Positions 52,163-62,455 are shown, numbered from the stretch's first letter. The stretch is DNA of 64,000 nt from Flavobacterium tagetis (GCF_016735615.1 NZ_JAERSF010000001.1:62001-126000), one strand, 5' to 3'. Numbers and translations: made by a program. The notes: generated by a model not told the origin, from the letters alone.

Positions 52163-53926
52163 ATGAATCCAAACATTGAAACCAATCCGTTATTAGAGCG
52201 ATTGCCTAAACATTTACAGCAATTCATTAAACCTCAAGATTATAGCGATTACACTCCTATTAATCAAGCAGTTTGGCGATATGTTATGCGTAAAAATGTA
52301 GATTATCTTTCTAAAGTTGCGCATCATTCTTATCTGGAAGGTTTGCGTAAAACGGGAATCGAAGTTGATTCTATTCCGAGCATGTATGGAATGAACCGAA
52401 TCCTTAGCGAAATTGGCTGGGCAGCGGTTGCCGTTGACGGATTTATTCCGCCAAATGCTTTTATGGAATTTCAGGCTTATAATGTTCTTGTTATTGCATC
52501 TGATATCAGACAATTGGAACATATTGAATATACTCCTGCTCCAGATATCATTCACGAAGGCGCCGGCCACGCTCCTATTATTGCTAATCCTGAATATGCT
52601 GAATATTTAAGACGTTTTGGTGAAATTGGCTGTAAAGCAATTTCTTCTCACAAAGATTATCAAATGTATGAAGCGATTCGTCTGCTTTCTATTTTAAAAG
52701 AAGCTGAAGATACTCCGCAGGAAAAAATCGACGAAGCTGAAAAAGCGGTTGCTGATTTACAAAATGATATGGGAGAATTGTCTGAAATGGCACAAATTAG
52801 AAACCTACATTGGTGGACAGTTGAATACGGTTTGATTGGAACCGTTGAAAATCCAAAAATATATGGTGCTGGATTGCTTTCTTCTATTGGAGAAAGTGCA
52901 CACTGTATGACAGATAATGTGAAGAAAATCCCTTATGATATTTCGGCTGCGAATCAGAATTTCGATATTACGCAGTTACAGCCACAGCTTTATGTAACTC
53001 CAAATTTTTCTTATTTAAGTTTAATTCTGGAAGAGTTTGCCAATAAAATGGCTTTGCGAACTGGAGGTCTTTCTGGAATTCAAAAACTGATTCAATCGAA
53101 TGCTTTAGGAACTATTGAATTGAGCACTGGACTGCAAATTTCAGGAGTTTTTACGAATGTTATTGAAGAGGAAGGAAAACCTGTTTACATTCAAACAACA
53201 GGAAAAACAGCCTTGGCTTACCGCGAAAAAGAATTAGTGGGTCACGGAACTTTAACGCATCCGCACGGATTTGGAAGTCCGATTGGGAAATTGAAAGGTT
53301 TTAATCTTGCAATTGAAGATATGAGTCCGAAGGATTTACAGGCTTATAGTATAGTGGAAAACGAAACTGTAAAACTGGAATTCGAAGGCAATATTATTGT
53401 GGAAGGTGAAATTATAACAGGTTCGCGAAATCTTCACGGAGAAATTATTTTAATCAGTTTTAGAAATTGCACCGTAACTCATGGAGAAACTGTTTTGTTT
53501 CAACCTGAATGGGGCAATTACGATATGGCAATTGGCAAAAAAGTGATTTCAGCATTCTCAGGTCCAGCCGATGTCAATAGTTTTGACTTAATTAATATTG
53601 TTCCTTCAACAAAAACTATCAAAGCAAAACATACTGAAGAGCGCGATGAATTAGAAATTTTATACGCCACAGTTCGAAACATTCGAAATAATAAAGACTC
53701 TAAATCGGAATTAAAATCTGTTTTTGAGAAACTAAAAAGCAACCACCCTAATGACTGGTTATTATCTGTTGAAATTGCAGAACTTTTGAAAGATTCTGAT
53801 GAAAAACAACTTCTACAGGAAGTTTTGGTTTATTTGGATCAATTGAAAGAAAGACGTCCTGAAATTGCGCATTTAATTTCTGGCGGATTGGATTTGATTT
53901 TTGATAATTTGCCACAAAGGCACTAA
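52163..53926 (+). CDS. Phenylalanine 4-monooxygenase with C-terminal extension
   Basis: A 587-residue aromatic amino acid hydroxylase. The iron ligands are His131 and His136 in PDIIHEGAGHAP and Glu221 in WWTVEYGL, the facial triad of the family, and the pterin pocket runs through GLLSSIGESAHC near 237-248. Function: tetrahydropterin-dependent oxidation of Phe to Tyr, for tyrosine synthesis or catabolism. The usual bacterial enzyme is about 300 residues; here about 250 more follow (330-587), including an acidic-helical end (EERDELEILYATVRNIRNN). The stop lies inside a dispersed repeat. Monocistronic. Confidence 0.85.
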   Translation: MNPNIETNPLLERLPKHLQQFIKPQDYSDYTPINQAVWRYVMRKNVDYLSKVAHHSYLEGLRKTGIEVDSIPSMYGMNRILSEIGWAAVAVDGFIPPNAFMEFQAYNVLVIASDIRQLEHIEYTPAPDIIHEGAGHAPIIANPEYAEYLRRFGEIGCKAISSHKDYQMYEAIRLLSILKEAEDTPQEKIDEAEKAVADLQNDMGELSEMAQIRNLHWWTVEYGLIGTVENPKIYGAGLLSSIGESAHCMTDNVKKIPYDISAANQNFDITQLQPQLYVTPNFSYLSLILEEFANKMALRTGGLSGIQKLIQSNALGTIELSTGLQISGVFTNVIEEEGKPVYIQTTGKTALAYREKELVGHGTLTHPHGFGSPIGKLKGFNLAIEDMSPKDLQAYSIVENETVKLEFEGNIIVEGEIITGSRNLHGEIILISFRNCTVTHGETVLFQPEWGNYDMAIGKKVISAFSGPADVNSFDLINIVPSTKTIKAKHTEERDELEILYATVRNIRNNKDSKSELKSVFEKLKSNHPNDWLLSVEIAELLKDSDEKQLLQEVLVYLDQLKERRPEIAHLISGGLDLIFDNLPQRH

Positions 53927-53935
53927 GACGCGAAG
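53910..53935. repeat. TGCCACAAAGGCACTAAGACG repeat
   Basis: A 26-bp unit that spans the phenylalanine hydroxylase stop codon. A close copy (TGCCACAAAGACACTAAGACT) is at 62423-62449. It is contiguous with the longer inverted repeat below. Confidence 0.7.
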
Positions 53936-53952
53936 TTTTTTTACGTTTTTTT

Positions 53953-54030
53953 AATCTCGCAAAGATGCAGAGTCGCAAAGTTTTTTACTTTTTAAAGTTT
54001 ACTTTGCGACTCTGCGTCTTTTGCGAGATT
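53953..54030. repeat. Long REP-like inverted repeat
   Basis: A 29-30 bp inverted repeat: 53953-53981 (AATCTCGCAAAGATGCAGAG...) with 54001-54030, differing by one indel and one substitution. It separates the convergent phenylalanine hydroxylase and DUF4230 genes and is followed by T8, so it can also act as a terminator for the former. Confidence 0.8.
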
Positions 54031-54035
54031 TTTTT

Positions 54036-54671
54036 TTATAGCTTTGAATTCAAATCCTGAGTTAACTCTTTTTCAGATTCAATAGTTTTTCCATTATACT
54101 GCAATTTCCAGCCCATTGAATTTGTCATGATTAAAATCTTAGACAATTCGCTTATCAGTCTATTTTGGGCATTGGTCTTAAGAGTAGAATTTTCGATTTT
54201 CTTAGCCAGATTGGCTTTTATCGATTTATTGATTTTATTGTAATCATCTCCCGTAAACGGATTTAGTTTGCTCTGTTCAACATCATAAAACTGAATATCT
54301 GGGTTTATGGTGATTTCTTCTTTCGGAATATTTAAAATCGTAATGGTTTTATTTTTTTCATCAATATCATATTTCATCTGATGAAGATCATAAGCCACCG
54401 TTACGTTAGCATTGACCACAATAAGTGCTTTCTTCTCAAAAGAAATCATGTCCATCAAATATTTCTGCTGATTTTTATAGGTAATGACTTCTGAAAAATG
54501 CCCTTCTGTAACAACCAATTTCCCAACATTAAGAATCTGCTGCTGAATTAAATTAGTATTATACTGAATGTCAGAATCGTCTTCTTTTTTGAACTGGCAA
54601 TATTTAAACCCCAGAACAATTATTAAAACAATAACTCCAACACCTATAATTCTTTTAATCAAGTTTTGCAT
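54036..54671 (-). CDS. DUF4230 protein
   Basis: A 211-residue protein with an N-terminal membrane anchor (VGVIVLIIVLGFKYC, residues 11-25). The body is the DUF4230 pattern: NVGKLVVTEGHFSEVITYKN, KALIVVNANVTVAYDLHQMK and INPDIQFYDVEQSKLNPFTG. Members occur in Bacteroidota and Firmicutes with no known function. Its stop is 6 bp from the REP-like repeat, which may define its 3' end. Confidence 0.8.
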   Translation of the reverse strand: MQNLIKRIIGVGVIVLIIVLGFKYCQFKKEDDSDIQYNTNLIQQQILNVGKLVVTEGHFSEVITYKNQQKYLMDMISFEKKALIVVNANVTVAYDLHQMKYDIDEKNKTITILNIPKEEITINPDIQFYDVEQSKLNPFTGDDYNKINKSIKANLAKKIENSTLKTNAQNRLISELSKILIMTNSMGWKLQYNGKTIESEKELTQDLNSKL

Positions 54672-54740
54672 TCCTCTAAAATATTTTAGACCAATTTACT
54701 TCTTTTTTTAGTTTTTTTCGCCACGAAATTGTTTCTTTTT

Positions 54741-54871
54741 CTGCCACGAATTCACAAATTTTCTCCAATCAATACGGATACTTACAATTGAATTTCACAA
54801 AATTTGATTTGTGAAATTAGGAAAAATCTATAGACAAAGAAATTAGTGAAAATTCGTGAAATTCGTGGCAG
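54741..54871. repeat. Inverted repeat, GCCACGAATT family (copy 2)
   Basis: CTGCCACGAATTCACAAATTTTC (54741-54763) with its inverted counterpart (54848-54871). It lies between DUF4230 and tamL in a 208-bp gap and resembles the element at 46877-46958. Confidence 0.75.
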
Positions 54872-54879
54872 AAAAAACT

Positions 54880-57207
54880 TTAGAAAGGATATCCGATAGC
54901 GATATTCAAAATCAGATTGTCTTTTCTCCAAGTACTGCTTCCAAAATTAATGTCATCAATAATCCAGCGCTGACCATCTGGCAATGCTGGATTTCTAAGC
55001 GGAATAGCCAAATCTGTTCTTAAAACAAAAAACGACACATCAAAACGTAAACCTACTCCAGCGCCAACAGCAATTTCTTTCATAAAATCTTTTGAAATTT
55101 CTGCTCCAGGTTTGTCCGGATCGGCATGCAAAAGCCAAATATTTCCTGCATCCAAAAACACCGCTCCTTTCACAATACTAAATAATTTTGCTCGGTATTC
55201 AGTATTAAATTCTAATTTCAAATCAGCTGATTGATCAGGAGTATAATTATTATTTGTTGTTGGCGGAATAACATAACTACCCGGTCCTAAAGTTCGTGCT
55301 CTAAACGCTCGAATACTATTTGTTCCTCCTACTACAAACTGTTTAGATGCTGGAAGTGTTCTCGAATTTCCGTAGGCAAACCCAGCACCGACAATCAATC
55401 TACTGGCTAATTCGCTTTCTTTTCCGAGTTTTAAATAATGCCTGAAATCGGATCTTATTTTTACATATTGGCTAAACGGAACATCAAAGATTTTTATGGT
55501 ATCATTTTTCTTAATGTTGGCTCCAGTAACCGCCCCTGTTAAATTTCCAGCCAAATCTAATTCTCCATTAAAATAGATTGTATGTTTTTTGCGCTTCTGC
55601 ATCGTGTTGGTATACGTATAATTGTATGTTGGGCCAAAAATCAACTGCTTCTCTATTACTTTTCCTAATGCTGGATCATCATTTATATCTTCTAAATATT
55701 CTGGCGTTACATGATTTGGACTTACATAAGTCACATCAATCACATTTAACTGATGTTCTTTTCGCATATTTTCTTTCCATAAATAACCAAAAGAGGTATT
55801 GAAAGAATTCAACGCATATAATTGTGTACGTTTTTGGTATTCATAACGAATTGTTGCTTTGGTTCTTGGCACATATTCGCTATTTCCTTCAATATGAAAA
55901 GGCGTTATAAATCTCGGCCAAGTTAAACTAACTTCTCCTCCAAGTTTATAAATATTTTTACCTTTATTAACGCCACCTAACTGAAAATCGGCTCCGCCAA
56001 AAATCGAGGCAGTAAACAATTCTGCACCACCCAAAAAGTTTCTATTATTCCAATTCAAATTCAATTCTGTACCAGTATAGCTTGCTGAATTGGTTTTTCC
56101 AATAACTTCAACACGAATAAACTTTTTAGGCAGAAGCGTTAAGTAATAATAAGAGTCCAAAGCATTGTCAATACTATCTGAAGGCTTAAATTCGTTTTTA
56201 ACAAAACTGAAAGTTCCTAGATTTACAAAACGGTTTAAAGTCAAATTATGATCAGTTCTATTGTATAAATCGCCTTTTTTAAAATAGATTGTTCTGTCAT
56301 AAACTCTTGGTTTAAAAGTTTCTGCAGTATCAATAATCGTAAAATCTTTGTACTGTGTGATATTCTTTTTTCTATAAACCATACTATCGTTGGCCAGAGA
56401 ATAATTCGGATACACAAAAATGTTATTTATGGTATAAGCTCTTAAAGCTTTTGCAGGAGTTTCGTCTTTAATAACCAATCTGATTTTTACTTCATGATCG
56501 CCTTTGCTGCTGTCTACTTTTGCCAGAAGATAATCAGGACTGAAATAGTAATATCCTTTTTCTTTCAATCTGGCATCGATACGTTCTCGCTCTGCTTTTA
56601 TAACATCTAAATCATAAGGTTTTCCGACTTTCAATAAACTGCGTCGGCTTGATCTGGCAATTATTTTTGACATTTTTAAAGAATCATCAGGAAAAGTCAC
56701 GCTTTTAATAACATATTGTTTTTTGGGAACAACAGTATATTCTGCTGTAGCTCTTTTATTGTTTACGGTAGAATCGGCGCTAACGCGAGTTTTAAAATAA
56801 CCTCTGTTTTCTGTAAAGTTTCGCAAAACTGAAGCATTATAATCTAAATCTACTTTGCTGAAAAGAACTGGTTCTTCTCCGACTTTAGTTCGAAGCCAAT
56901 ATCTAAATCCTTTTTGTTTTTTAGGTTCTCCGGCAATATTATAAAACCATAATTTCGGGCGTAATCCTAAAAAAATTTTATTCGGTTTTGGGCGCAAAAG
57001 TCCTTCCAACTCCGTTTCGAGTGCTTTTCTATCTTTCTTTTTCATAATAGAATCTTTCACTTTTACCGAACCGCCTGTATACAACAAATCGCCTTCCGGA
57101 AGATATTTTGTATTACTGCATCCAAAAACAAAAAACAGGGATATCAGCACAAAACACTTTGCAAAATGGTTATTTATATGATTACGTTTTTTGTTCATTT
57201 CCTTCAA
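54880..57207 (-). CDS. tamL: Outer-membrane BamA/TamA-family protein (TamL-like)
   Basis: A 775-residue lipoprotein (VLISLFFVFGCSN lipobox) with a C-terminal 16-strand BamA-type barrel ending in NLILNIAIGYPF. The N-terminal part has POTRA-like segments (ITNIF-type strands near 260, then YVIPPTTNNN and RIIVDALDAGNIW-like loops in the barrel). The lipid-anchored form with this domain order is TamL, the Bacteroidota partner of TamB in outer-membrane lipid or protein insertion. The start overlaps tamB by 26 bp; the alternative ATG 9 bp later would overlap by 17. Function by family and context. Confidence 0.83.
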   Translation of the reverse strand: MKEMNKKRNHINNHFAKCFVLISLFFVFGCSNTKYLPEGDLLYTGGSVKVKDSIMKKKDRKALETELEGLLRPKPNKIFLGLRPKLWFYNIAGEPKKQKGFRYWLRTKVGEEPVLFSKVDLDYNASVLRNFTENRGYFKTRVSADSTVNNKRATAEYTVVPKKQYVIKSVTFPDDSLKMSKIIARSSRRSLLKVGKPYDLDVIKAERERIDARLKEKGYYYFSPDYLLAKVDSSKGDHEVKIRLVIKDETPAKALRAYTINNIFVYPNYSLANDSMVYRKKNITQYKDFTIIDTAETFKPRVYDRTIYFKKGDLYNRTDHNLTLNRFVNLGTFSFVKNEFKPSDSIDNALDSYYYLTLLPKKFIRVEVIGKTNSASYTGTELNLNWNNRNFLGGAELFTASIFGGADFQLGGVNKGKNIYKLGGEVSLTWPRFITPFHIEGNSEYVPRTKATIRYEYQKRTQLYALNSFNTSFGYLWKENMRKEHQLNVIDVTYVSPNHVTPEYLEDINDDPALGKVIEKQLIFGPTYNYTYTNTMQKRKKHTIYFNGELDLAGNLTGAVTGANIKKNDTIKIFDVPFSQYVKIRSDFRHYLKLGKESELASRLIVGAGFAYGNSRTLPASKQFVVGGTNSIRAFRARTLGPGSYVIPPTTNNNYTPDQSADLKLEFNTEYRAKLFSIVKGAVFLDAGNIWLLHADPDKPGAEISKDFMKEIAVGAGVGLRFDVSFFVLRTDLAIPLRNPALPDGQRWIIDDINFGSSTWRKDNLILNIAIGYPF

Positions 57208-60200
57208 TTTGATTTTCCTGCAATTCCTCCTTCTCTTTATCTTCCTTCTTTTTCTGTTTTTCTTTTTCTTTTCGAAGCTTTTCTTCCCTTATCAATTCTT
57301 TTTCTTTTTCTGTGCGATGGAAAAGTTCCCTGAATTTATTGTAACTCATCGTAATAATAAAAGCAACACCCGTTTCTATCACCTGTCCTTCAACTGCCAC
57401 TTGATATTGATTTTTTCTGTAAGCACGAACCATATAACGGCCGTCTTTAGTCAATTGATAATCCAGAGCAACGTCGCCAGCAATATTGGTACTTTCTTCA
57501 TTGGCGCGCTCCGCTCCTTCCACTCCAAAACTGCTTCCAACAGTTACTTTCAATCTGTCATCCAACAGTTTTTTAGAAACTTCTACATTCAGATCGGTTC
57601 TGTTTTGCATCGTTCCAGAAGTATAATCTTCAGACGATTCTAAATCGAAATTGACTTCAAAACCTGTAATTAATTCTCCAGCCAGATTATTCAATTGTTG
57701 CGAAAGAATCTTACTCACACTTTGTCTTGCCATTGTTTCAGCACTGATTCCTCCACTTTGACTCGCAAACGGATTTTCACCCACAAAACGATTTAATAAC
57801 AAAAGGGCAAAAACCTGTTTGTTTAATTCTGCGGGATCTTGCTCTAATTGTTTCAACTTGGTTTGCGTCATTTTAACTACATCTGTAGAAACATTATAAT
57901 TTCCATCCGGCAATACAATTCCAAAAGAAATTTCAGGCTTCATTAATTCGCCGTTCATTTTCAATAAAGTCTGAAACGGAAGTTTTTGTTTGTAAGTGTT
58001 TTGTACCGCCTGAGTCTCACTTTGTAATTGTTTTCCAAGTAAATCAATTGGTGCGGCATCAACCTTGTAAATAGCCGTAATATTGACATTTGCCATCGTA
58101 GGTTCGCCATTCCAGGTTATAAAACTTCCTTTTTGAATATCAAATTTTCTTTTAATTCCGTTAAAATTCATTTGATAAGCACCATCCGAAAACTCATATT
58201 TTCCTGTCAGAGTTGTTTTCCCGGATTTATCGATTCCTCCAACCAATTCAGCTTCTCCTTTTAAGTTCAAATAATCTCCGTTTGATTTATCAATCAGTAA
58301 AGTCAATTCTGCTTCCTTATCAATTGTAATGGCAACGTTAACATCCATTCCTTTTAATTCCGATTGATCTAATTTATTCTGAAGATCAACTGTTTGTTTA
58401 AGATACATATTATCTTCATCGACAAACTCCACAATTCCTTCACGATCCGCAATTGAAGGATCTGACTGTGGCATAACCACCGTAAACTTAGTTTCTTTAT
58501 TTATTTTTAAAGTTCCGTCAACAACCGGACTTTCTAAACTTCCTTTGATATTTAATTTAGTATCCAAAAATAAATCTCCGTAGAACAAATCATTGTCGGC
58601 AGCTTTAGAATGAATTGCTCTAAAATCGTCAGCTTCAACCAGCAGATTAAAATTATACTTTATAAAATCAGCCGATTGAATAGTTCCATTCACGAACAGT
58701 TCATTATCATTTTCATCTAAAAGAGAAAATTTATCAAATGAAATTATTCCCTCATTGAAAGTGATTTTTTCTTGTCCGGTTTTAAAATAAGAATTAAGCT
58801 GTGTCACTCTGAAACCGGCATCATTAAAGTTCAATTCCCCATTCACTTTTGGAGCCGAAGTATTTCCTGTAACTTTAAAATTCCCTGATAAGAATCCTGT
58901 TCCTTCGGAAATATTTCCCATGCTGAAACCTTGAATACTTTTGATGTACAGCTTATTGATTGCCATATCTAAATCAAAACTGCCTTCCGCAATTTTATAT
59001 TCTCCGGTAAGTTTTACATCATTTCCTTCATCGCTCAAAACGACATTAGCTGAAAGAGTATCTTCGGTTTTATTATCAACTTTTATTTCTAAATCGCCAA
59101 CTTTCGAACCTTTAAAAGTAAAATCATCTATTTTTAAATCAGAGGTAAAAGTCGGTTTGGTCATTATATTTTCGACTAAAGCATTTCCGTTTATCAAACC
59201 TTGAATCATCGATTCATCTTTAGAAACCATATTCATAATGGTTCCCATTTTAAAATTCACAAAATCAACTTGCAACGGCGCATTATTTTGTGTTCCCTGA
59301 GACTGAATCTTCAATTGGTCTCCTTCCTTATTCAAATAAAACTTATTGATATAAAGTCTCTTATCTCCAAATTCAATTGCGTTTTCGGGATCGACTGTCC
59401 ATTTATCATAATTTAAAACAAAACTGTCGGCATCAATTTTAAAAATGTTTTTAGAGTCTTCATGTTTTAGGTTTCCGGCAATAAAATATTGCTTTTTTTC
59501 TTTGGCATCTTTTACTTCTAACGCATACGTCAGTTCATTATTTTCTACTTTTCCTGATAAGCTCGTAAACGGAATTTTAAGAGATCCGCTTTCTATAGTC
59601 GCCACAGAAACCAAATATTCTAAGGCATTTTCTTTGGTTTCGATATTTATTTTTCCGTCCGAAATAGTGTTTCCGCCATACACAATACGCGGAATTGTTC
59701 CTTTTACTTCTAATGAATCGACCTGACTGTTATATTTTCCGTTTATTGTAAAAGGCTCTAAAGCAGTCAGTTTTGGTAATAATTTCAAAAGCACAGGATC
59801 ATTATCTACTTTCAAAGTAAAAGCTAATCTTTGTTCATCTGATTCGGCGTTTACTTTTGGATTTTGAAGGTTAACATATTTAGACAATGATTTTTGAATT
59901 GAATTGGCCAAAGTCGTCAATTTGTATTTTCCCGTAACTTCTGCTTTTAGAAATTGAGACGAAATTTTAATTGAATTACTGTCTTTATCTGCAAAAGCAA
60001 ACACTCGAATGGAATCTAAAACAATTGGCTCTTTGTCTTGCAAAATCTGAATGTTGGACAAAAACACTTTTCCGTTCAGAAAATCCGGATTACTGTTGGC
60101 AATATCGGCATCTACATTTCCGCGCAGTTTCATTGGGGCGGCATGAAGATTTAGTTTTTCTAAATCGGCTATATCGAGATTTAATTTCAGTTTTACGGTC

Positions 60201-62281
60201 GGATATTTATCTTTTGTATCTCCGCTTGCTGTTAAGTTAAAATTCAGATTTGGATCTTCCATTCCTGATTTTACTGCGAACGATCCATTTTCTATATTTC
60301 CTTTTAAGGTTAAATCTTTATAAGTATATCGATTAAAGACTGCTTTTTTTACAATTCCGTCAACCACAGCCTTTGCCGTTTTTGGATCTAATCCGTTTCC
60401 TTTTACTTTCGCGTTAAGCGTAATTTTCCCGATTGAATCGTTTTTGATTAATCTGCCTAAATCGAACTCATTTAAGGAAACTGTCGCATCGTATTTTTCT
60501 CTTTTCTTAACACGCTGATCAAATAAAGCATCAACTTTTGCATTTCCGAAACTGCTTTTTAAAGCCAGATTGGTTTTGAAATTCTGAACCGAACCTTTAA
60601 ATTTTCCTTGTAAACTCAACTGCGACGGAAGCTGAATGTTTTTTGGAATTGTTCCTGGCGGCACAAACATATTAATGTCTTTTGCGGTGCTCGACATTTT
60701 TTTAATATTCAGATCGTAATAGGCTTTTTCTGCATCTGGCAATCCAGCGATTTTCCCCGAAAGGGAAACTTTTGTCATTCCGATACCGCTCATTTCGAAT
60801 TTGGAAATATTCAAATCTTTTACTTTTCCGCTAACACGGCTGTCCACATACAAAATCGCATTTGGATTGCTCTTAAACGGATTGATGTTTTGAAGCGTTG
60901 GCACAAACAATAAAATGTCTTTGAAACCGATTTTGGATTCTTTCAAGTTGGCATCAATAGACAGATTTCCTAAATCCTTTTGAAGCGATGCTAATGATTT
61001 GTATTCGGCTTTGATTTTATCCTGAACAAGCGTTTGAGGCGTTTTTAAATACAAATTTTCTAAAGACGCATTTTTCGGTCCGTAAAAGAAATTGGTTTTT
61101 AAGGATTGAATCTGCAAACCGCTTTTTTCATTAACAGTAAGCTTATTTATATTTCCCGAAATCGTATCGTTTCCGTAATACAATTTCTCTGCTTCAAAAT
61201 TAAATTTACTCAAATCCAAATGACTGTAATCTAAACCTTTTGCAACAGGTTTTGACTGCATATCATCAAATTTGAAAGCAACATTTTCGATATTAACTTT
61301 GTTTAATTTTGTTTTCCAGCCCGCTTGTTTTATGGCAGTTGTATCTAAATCTGGGGTTTTAATTTGTTTGTCTTGAACCCCTAATCGTAGGTTTCCGCTT
61401 AAATCTTTAACTTCGAAAGTATCGAAATCTAAAAGCTGTTTGTTCAGATCGATTTCATTTACAGCTAAATTTAGGTTTCCTAAACGAATGCCCGAATTTA
61501 GTTTTGAATCTTTATTATCGTATAAAATATCAATCTTAGACAAAGCAATTTTATCTAACGCTAATTTAAAATCTGGACGTTTTGAAATTGTATCGACGGT
61601 TTTAACCGAAACCTCTGCAATTTTCTCCACTACATCCTGATCTAAAACTACTTTTAATCCGTTTAAATTAATCGTCGGAATATTAAAATCCATTTGATCG
61701 AGATCAAATTTCTTGAATTTGGTATCAAAATGGGTCAGATTTACTCGAATATCATTTTTGGCGAAATCGTCTTTAAAATTGAATTTAACCTGATCGAGAT
61801 TTACTTTGACAACCGAGATTTTAAAAGTTTTTGCATTTGGATCTTCTACTTTCGGTTCTTTGGATTCGAAAGCCTTTATGATGTAATCAAAATTGAAAAC
61901 GCCGTCTTTATTTCTTGATATATTCGCTTTTACATTTTCAAGCGAAACCGAATTGATTTCGAGTTCACTATTAACGAGTTTAAAAAGATCAACATCAACC
62001 TCTAATCGTTTACCTGCCAGTAAAGTATCTTTTTTTTGATCTTCAAAATAAAAACCTTCCAGCACTACATCTTTAGGAAATTTGATTAGAATTTTATCTA
62101 GAGATACTTTGGTTTTTATCTTCCCTTGAAGATACGTTATAGCTTTATCCTTAACAAAATTTTGAACTGATGGAACCTGAATTAAAATAATGAGAAGTAA
62201 TAATAATGTAATCAGAGAACCCACACACCAAAGCAGTATACGAAGTGTTTTCTTTAAATAGTGAATGGATTTCTTATTCAT
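57182..62281 (-). CDS. tamB: TamB-family translocation/assembly protein
   Basis: A 1699-residue protein with one N-terminal membrane anchor (about 10-33: LRILLWCVGSLITLLLLLIIL) and then an immense run of beta strands, alternating hydrophobic and polar residues, as in the AsmA/TamB bridge proteins that span the periplasm. The C-terminal TamB domain is visible about 1350-1640 (GGIDKSGKTTLTGKYEFSDG, LLLNRFVGENPFASQSGG). The extreme C-terminus is a Lys/Glu-rich tail (about 1650-1699). It is paired with tamL downstream; together they move phospholipid or membrane proteins to the outer membrane. Confidence 0.85.
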   Translation of the reverse strand: MNKKSIHYLKKTLRILLWCVGSLITLLLLLIILIQVPSVQNFVKDKAITYLQGKIKTKVSLDKILIKFPKDVVLEGFYFEDQKKDTLLAGKRLEVDVDLFKLVNSELEINSVSLENVKANISRNKDGVFNFDYIIKAFESKEPKVEDPNAKTFKISVVKVNLDQVKFNFKDDFAKNDIRVNLTHFDTKFKKFDLDQMDFNIPTINLNGLKVVLDQDVVEKIAEVSVKTVDTISKRPDFKLALDKIALSKIDILYDNKDSKLNSGIRLGNLNLAVNEIDLNKQLLDFDTFEVKDLSGNLRLGVQDKQIKTPDLDTTAIKQAGWKTKLNKVNIENVAFKFDDMQSKPVAKGLDYSHLDLSKFNFEAEKLYYGNDTISGNINKLTVNEKSGLQIQSLKTNFFYGPKNASLENLYLKTPQTLVQDKIKAEYKSLASLQKDLGNLSIDANLKESKIGFKDILLFVPTLQNINPFKSNPNAILYVDSRVSGKVKDLNISKFEMSGIGMTKVSLSGKIAGLPDAEKAYYDLNIKKMSSTAKDINMFVPPGTIPKNIQLPSQLSLQGKFKGSVQNFKTNLALKSSFGNAKVDALFDQRVKKREKYDATVSLNEFDLGRLIKNDSIGKITLNAKVKGNGLDPKTAKAVVDGIVKKAVFNRYTYKDLTLKGNIENGSFAVKSGMEDPNLNFNLTASGDTKDKYPTVKLKLNLDIADLEKLNLHAAPMKLRGNVDADIANSNPDFLNGKVFLSNIQILQDKEPIVLDSIRVFAFADKDSNSIKISSQFLKAEVTGKYKLTTLANSIQKSLSKYVNLQNPKVNAESDEQRLAFTLKVDNDPVLLKLLPKLTALEPFTINGKYNSQVDSLEVKGTIPRIVYGGNTISDGKINIETKENALEYLVSVATIESGSLKIPFTSLSGKVENNELTYALEVKDAKEKKQYFIAGNLKHEDSKNIFKIDADSFVLNYDKWTVDPENAIEFGDKRLYINKFYLNKEGDQLKIQSQGTQNNAPLQVDFVNFKMGTIMNMVSKDESMIQGLINGNALVENIMTKPTFTSDLKIDDFTFKGSKVGDLEIKVDNKTEDTLSANVVLSDEGNDVKLTGEYKIAEGSFDLDMAINKLYIKSIQGFSMGNISEGTGFLSGNFKVTGNTSAPKVNGELNFNDAGFRVTQLNSYFKTGQEKITFNEGIISFDKFSLLDENDNELFVNGTIQSADFIKYNFNLLVEADDFRAIHSKAADNDLFYGDLFLDTKLNIKGSLESPVVDGTLKINKETKFTVVMPQSDPSIADREGIVEFVDEDNMYLKQTVDLQNKLDQSELKGMDVNVAITIDKEAELTLLIDKSNGDYLNLKGEAELVGGIDKSGKTTLTGKYEFSDGAYQMNFNGIKRKFDIQKGSFITWNGEPTMANVNITAIYKVDAAPIDLLGKQLQSETQAVQNTYKQKLPFQTLLKMNGELMKPEISFGIVLPDGNYNVSTDVVKMTQTKLKQLEQDPAELNKQVFALLLLNRFVGENPFASQSGGISAETMARQSVSKILSQQLNNLAGELITGFEVNFDLESSEDYTSGTMQNRTDLNVEVSKKLLDDRLKVTVGSSFGVEGAERANEESTNIAGDVALDYQLTKDGRYMVRAYRKNQYQVAVEGQVIETGVAFIITMSYNKFRELFHRTEKEKELIREEKLRKEKEKQKKKEDKEKEELQENQIEGNEQKT

Positions 62282-62422
62282 ACGTCAATAAAATCGTTAA
62301 GATTAAAATTGCTTCTGAAAAAAGCAGGATTAGACATCTTACAAAAATGTAAAATTTAAACCTTAACAATTTACATAATTATGAGGAATTATTCTAAAAT
62401 TTTATGGCTAAATAATTTTTTA

Positions 62423-62449
62423 TGCCACAAAGACACTAAGACTCTAAAG
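62423..62449. repeat. TGCCACAAAGACACTAAGACT repeat (second copy)
   Basis: A near copy of the unit at 53910-53935. Here it sits in the tamB-GSCFA gap, 7 bp before the GSCFA stop. The sequence after it (CTAAAG) resembles the end of the first copy. Confidence 0.65.
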
Positions 62450-62455
62450 TTTTGT

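Noticed and set aside
57191-57643. 150-codon open frame antisense to tamB, Phe-rich at its start
   Set aside because: It is the complement of the Lys/Glu-rich tail of TamB, which gives poly-Phe and poly-Leu by chance.
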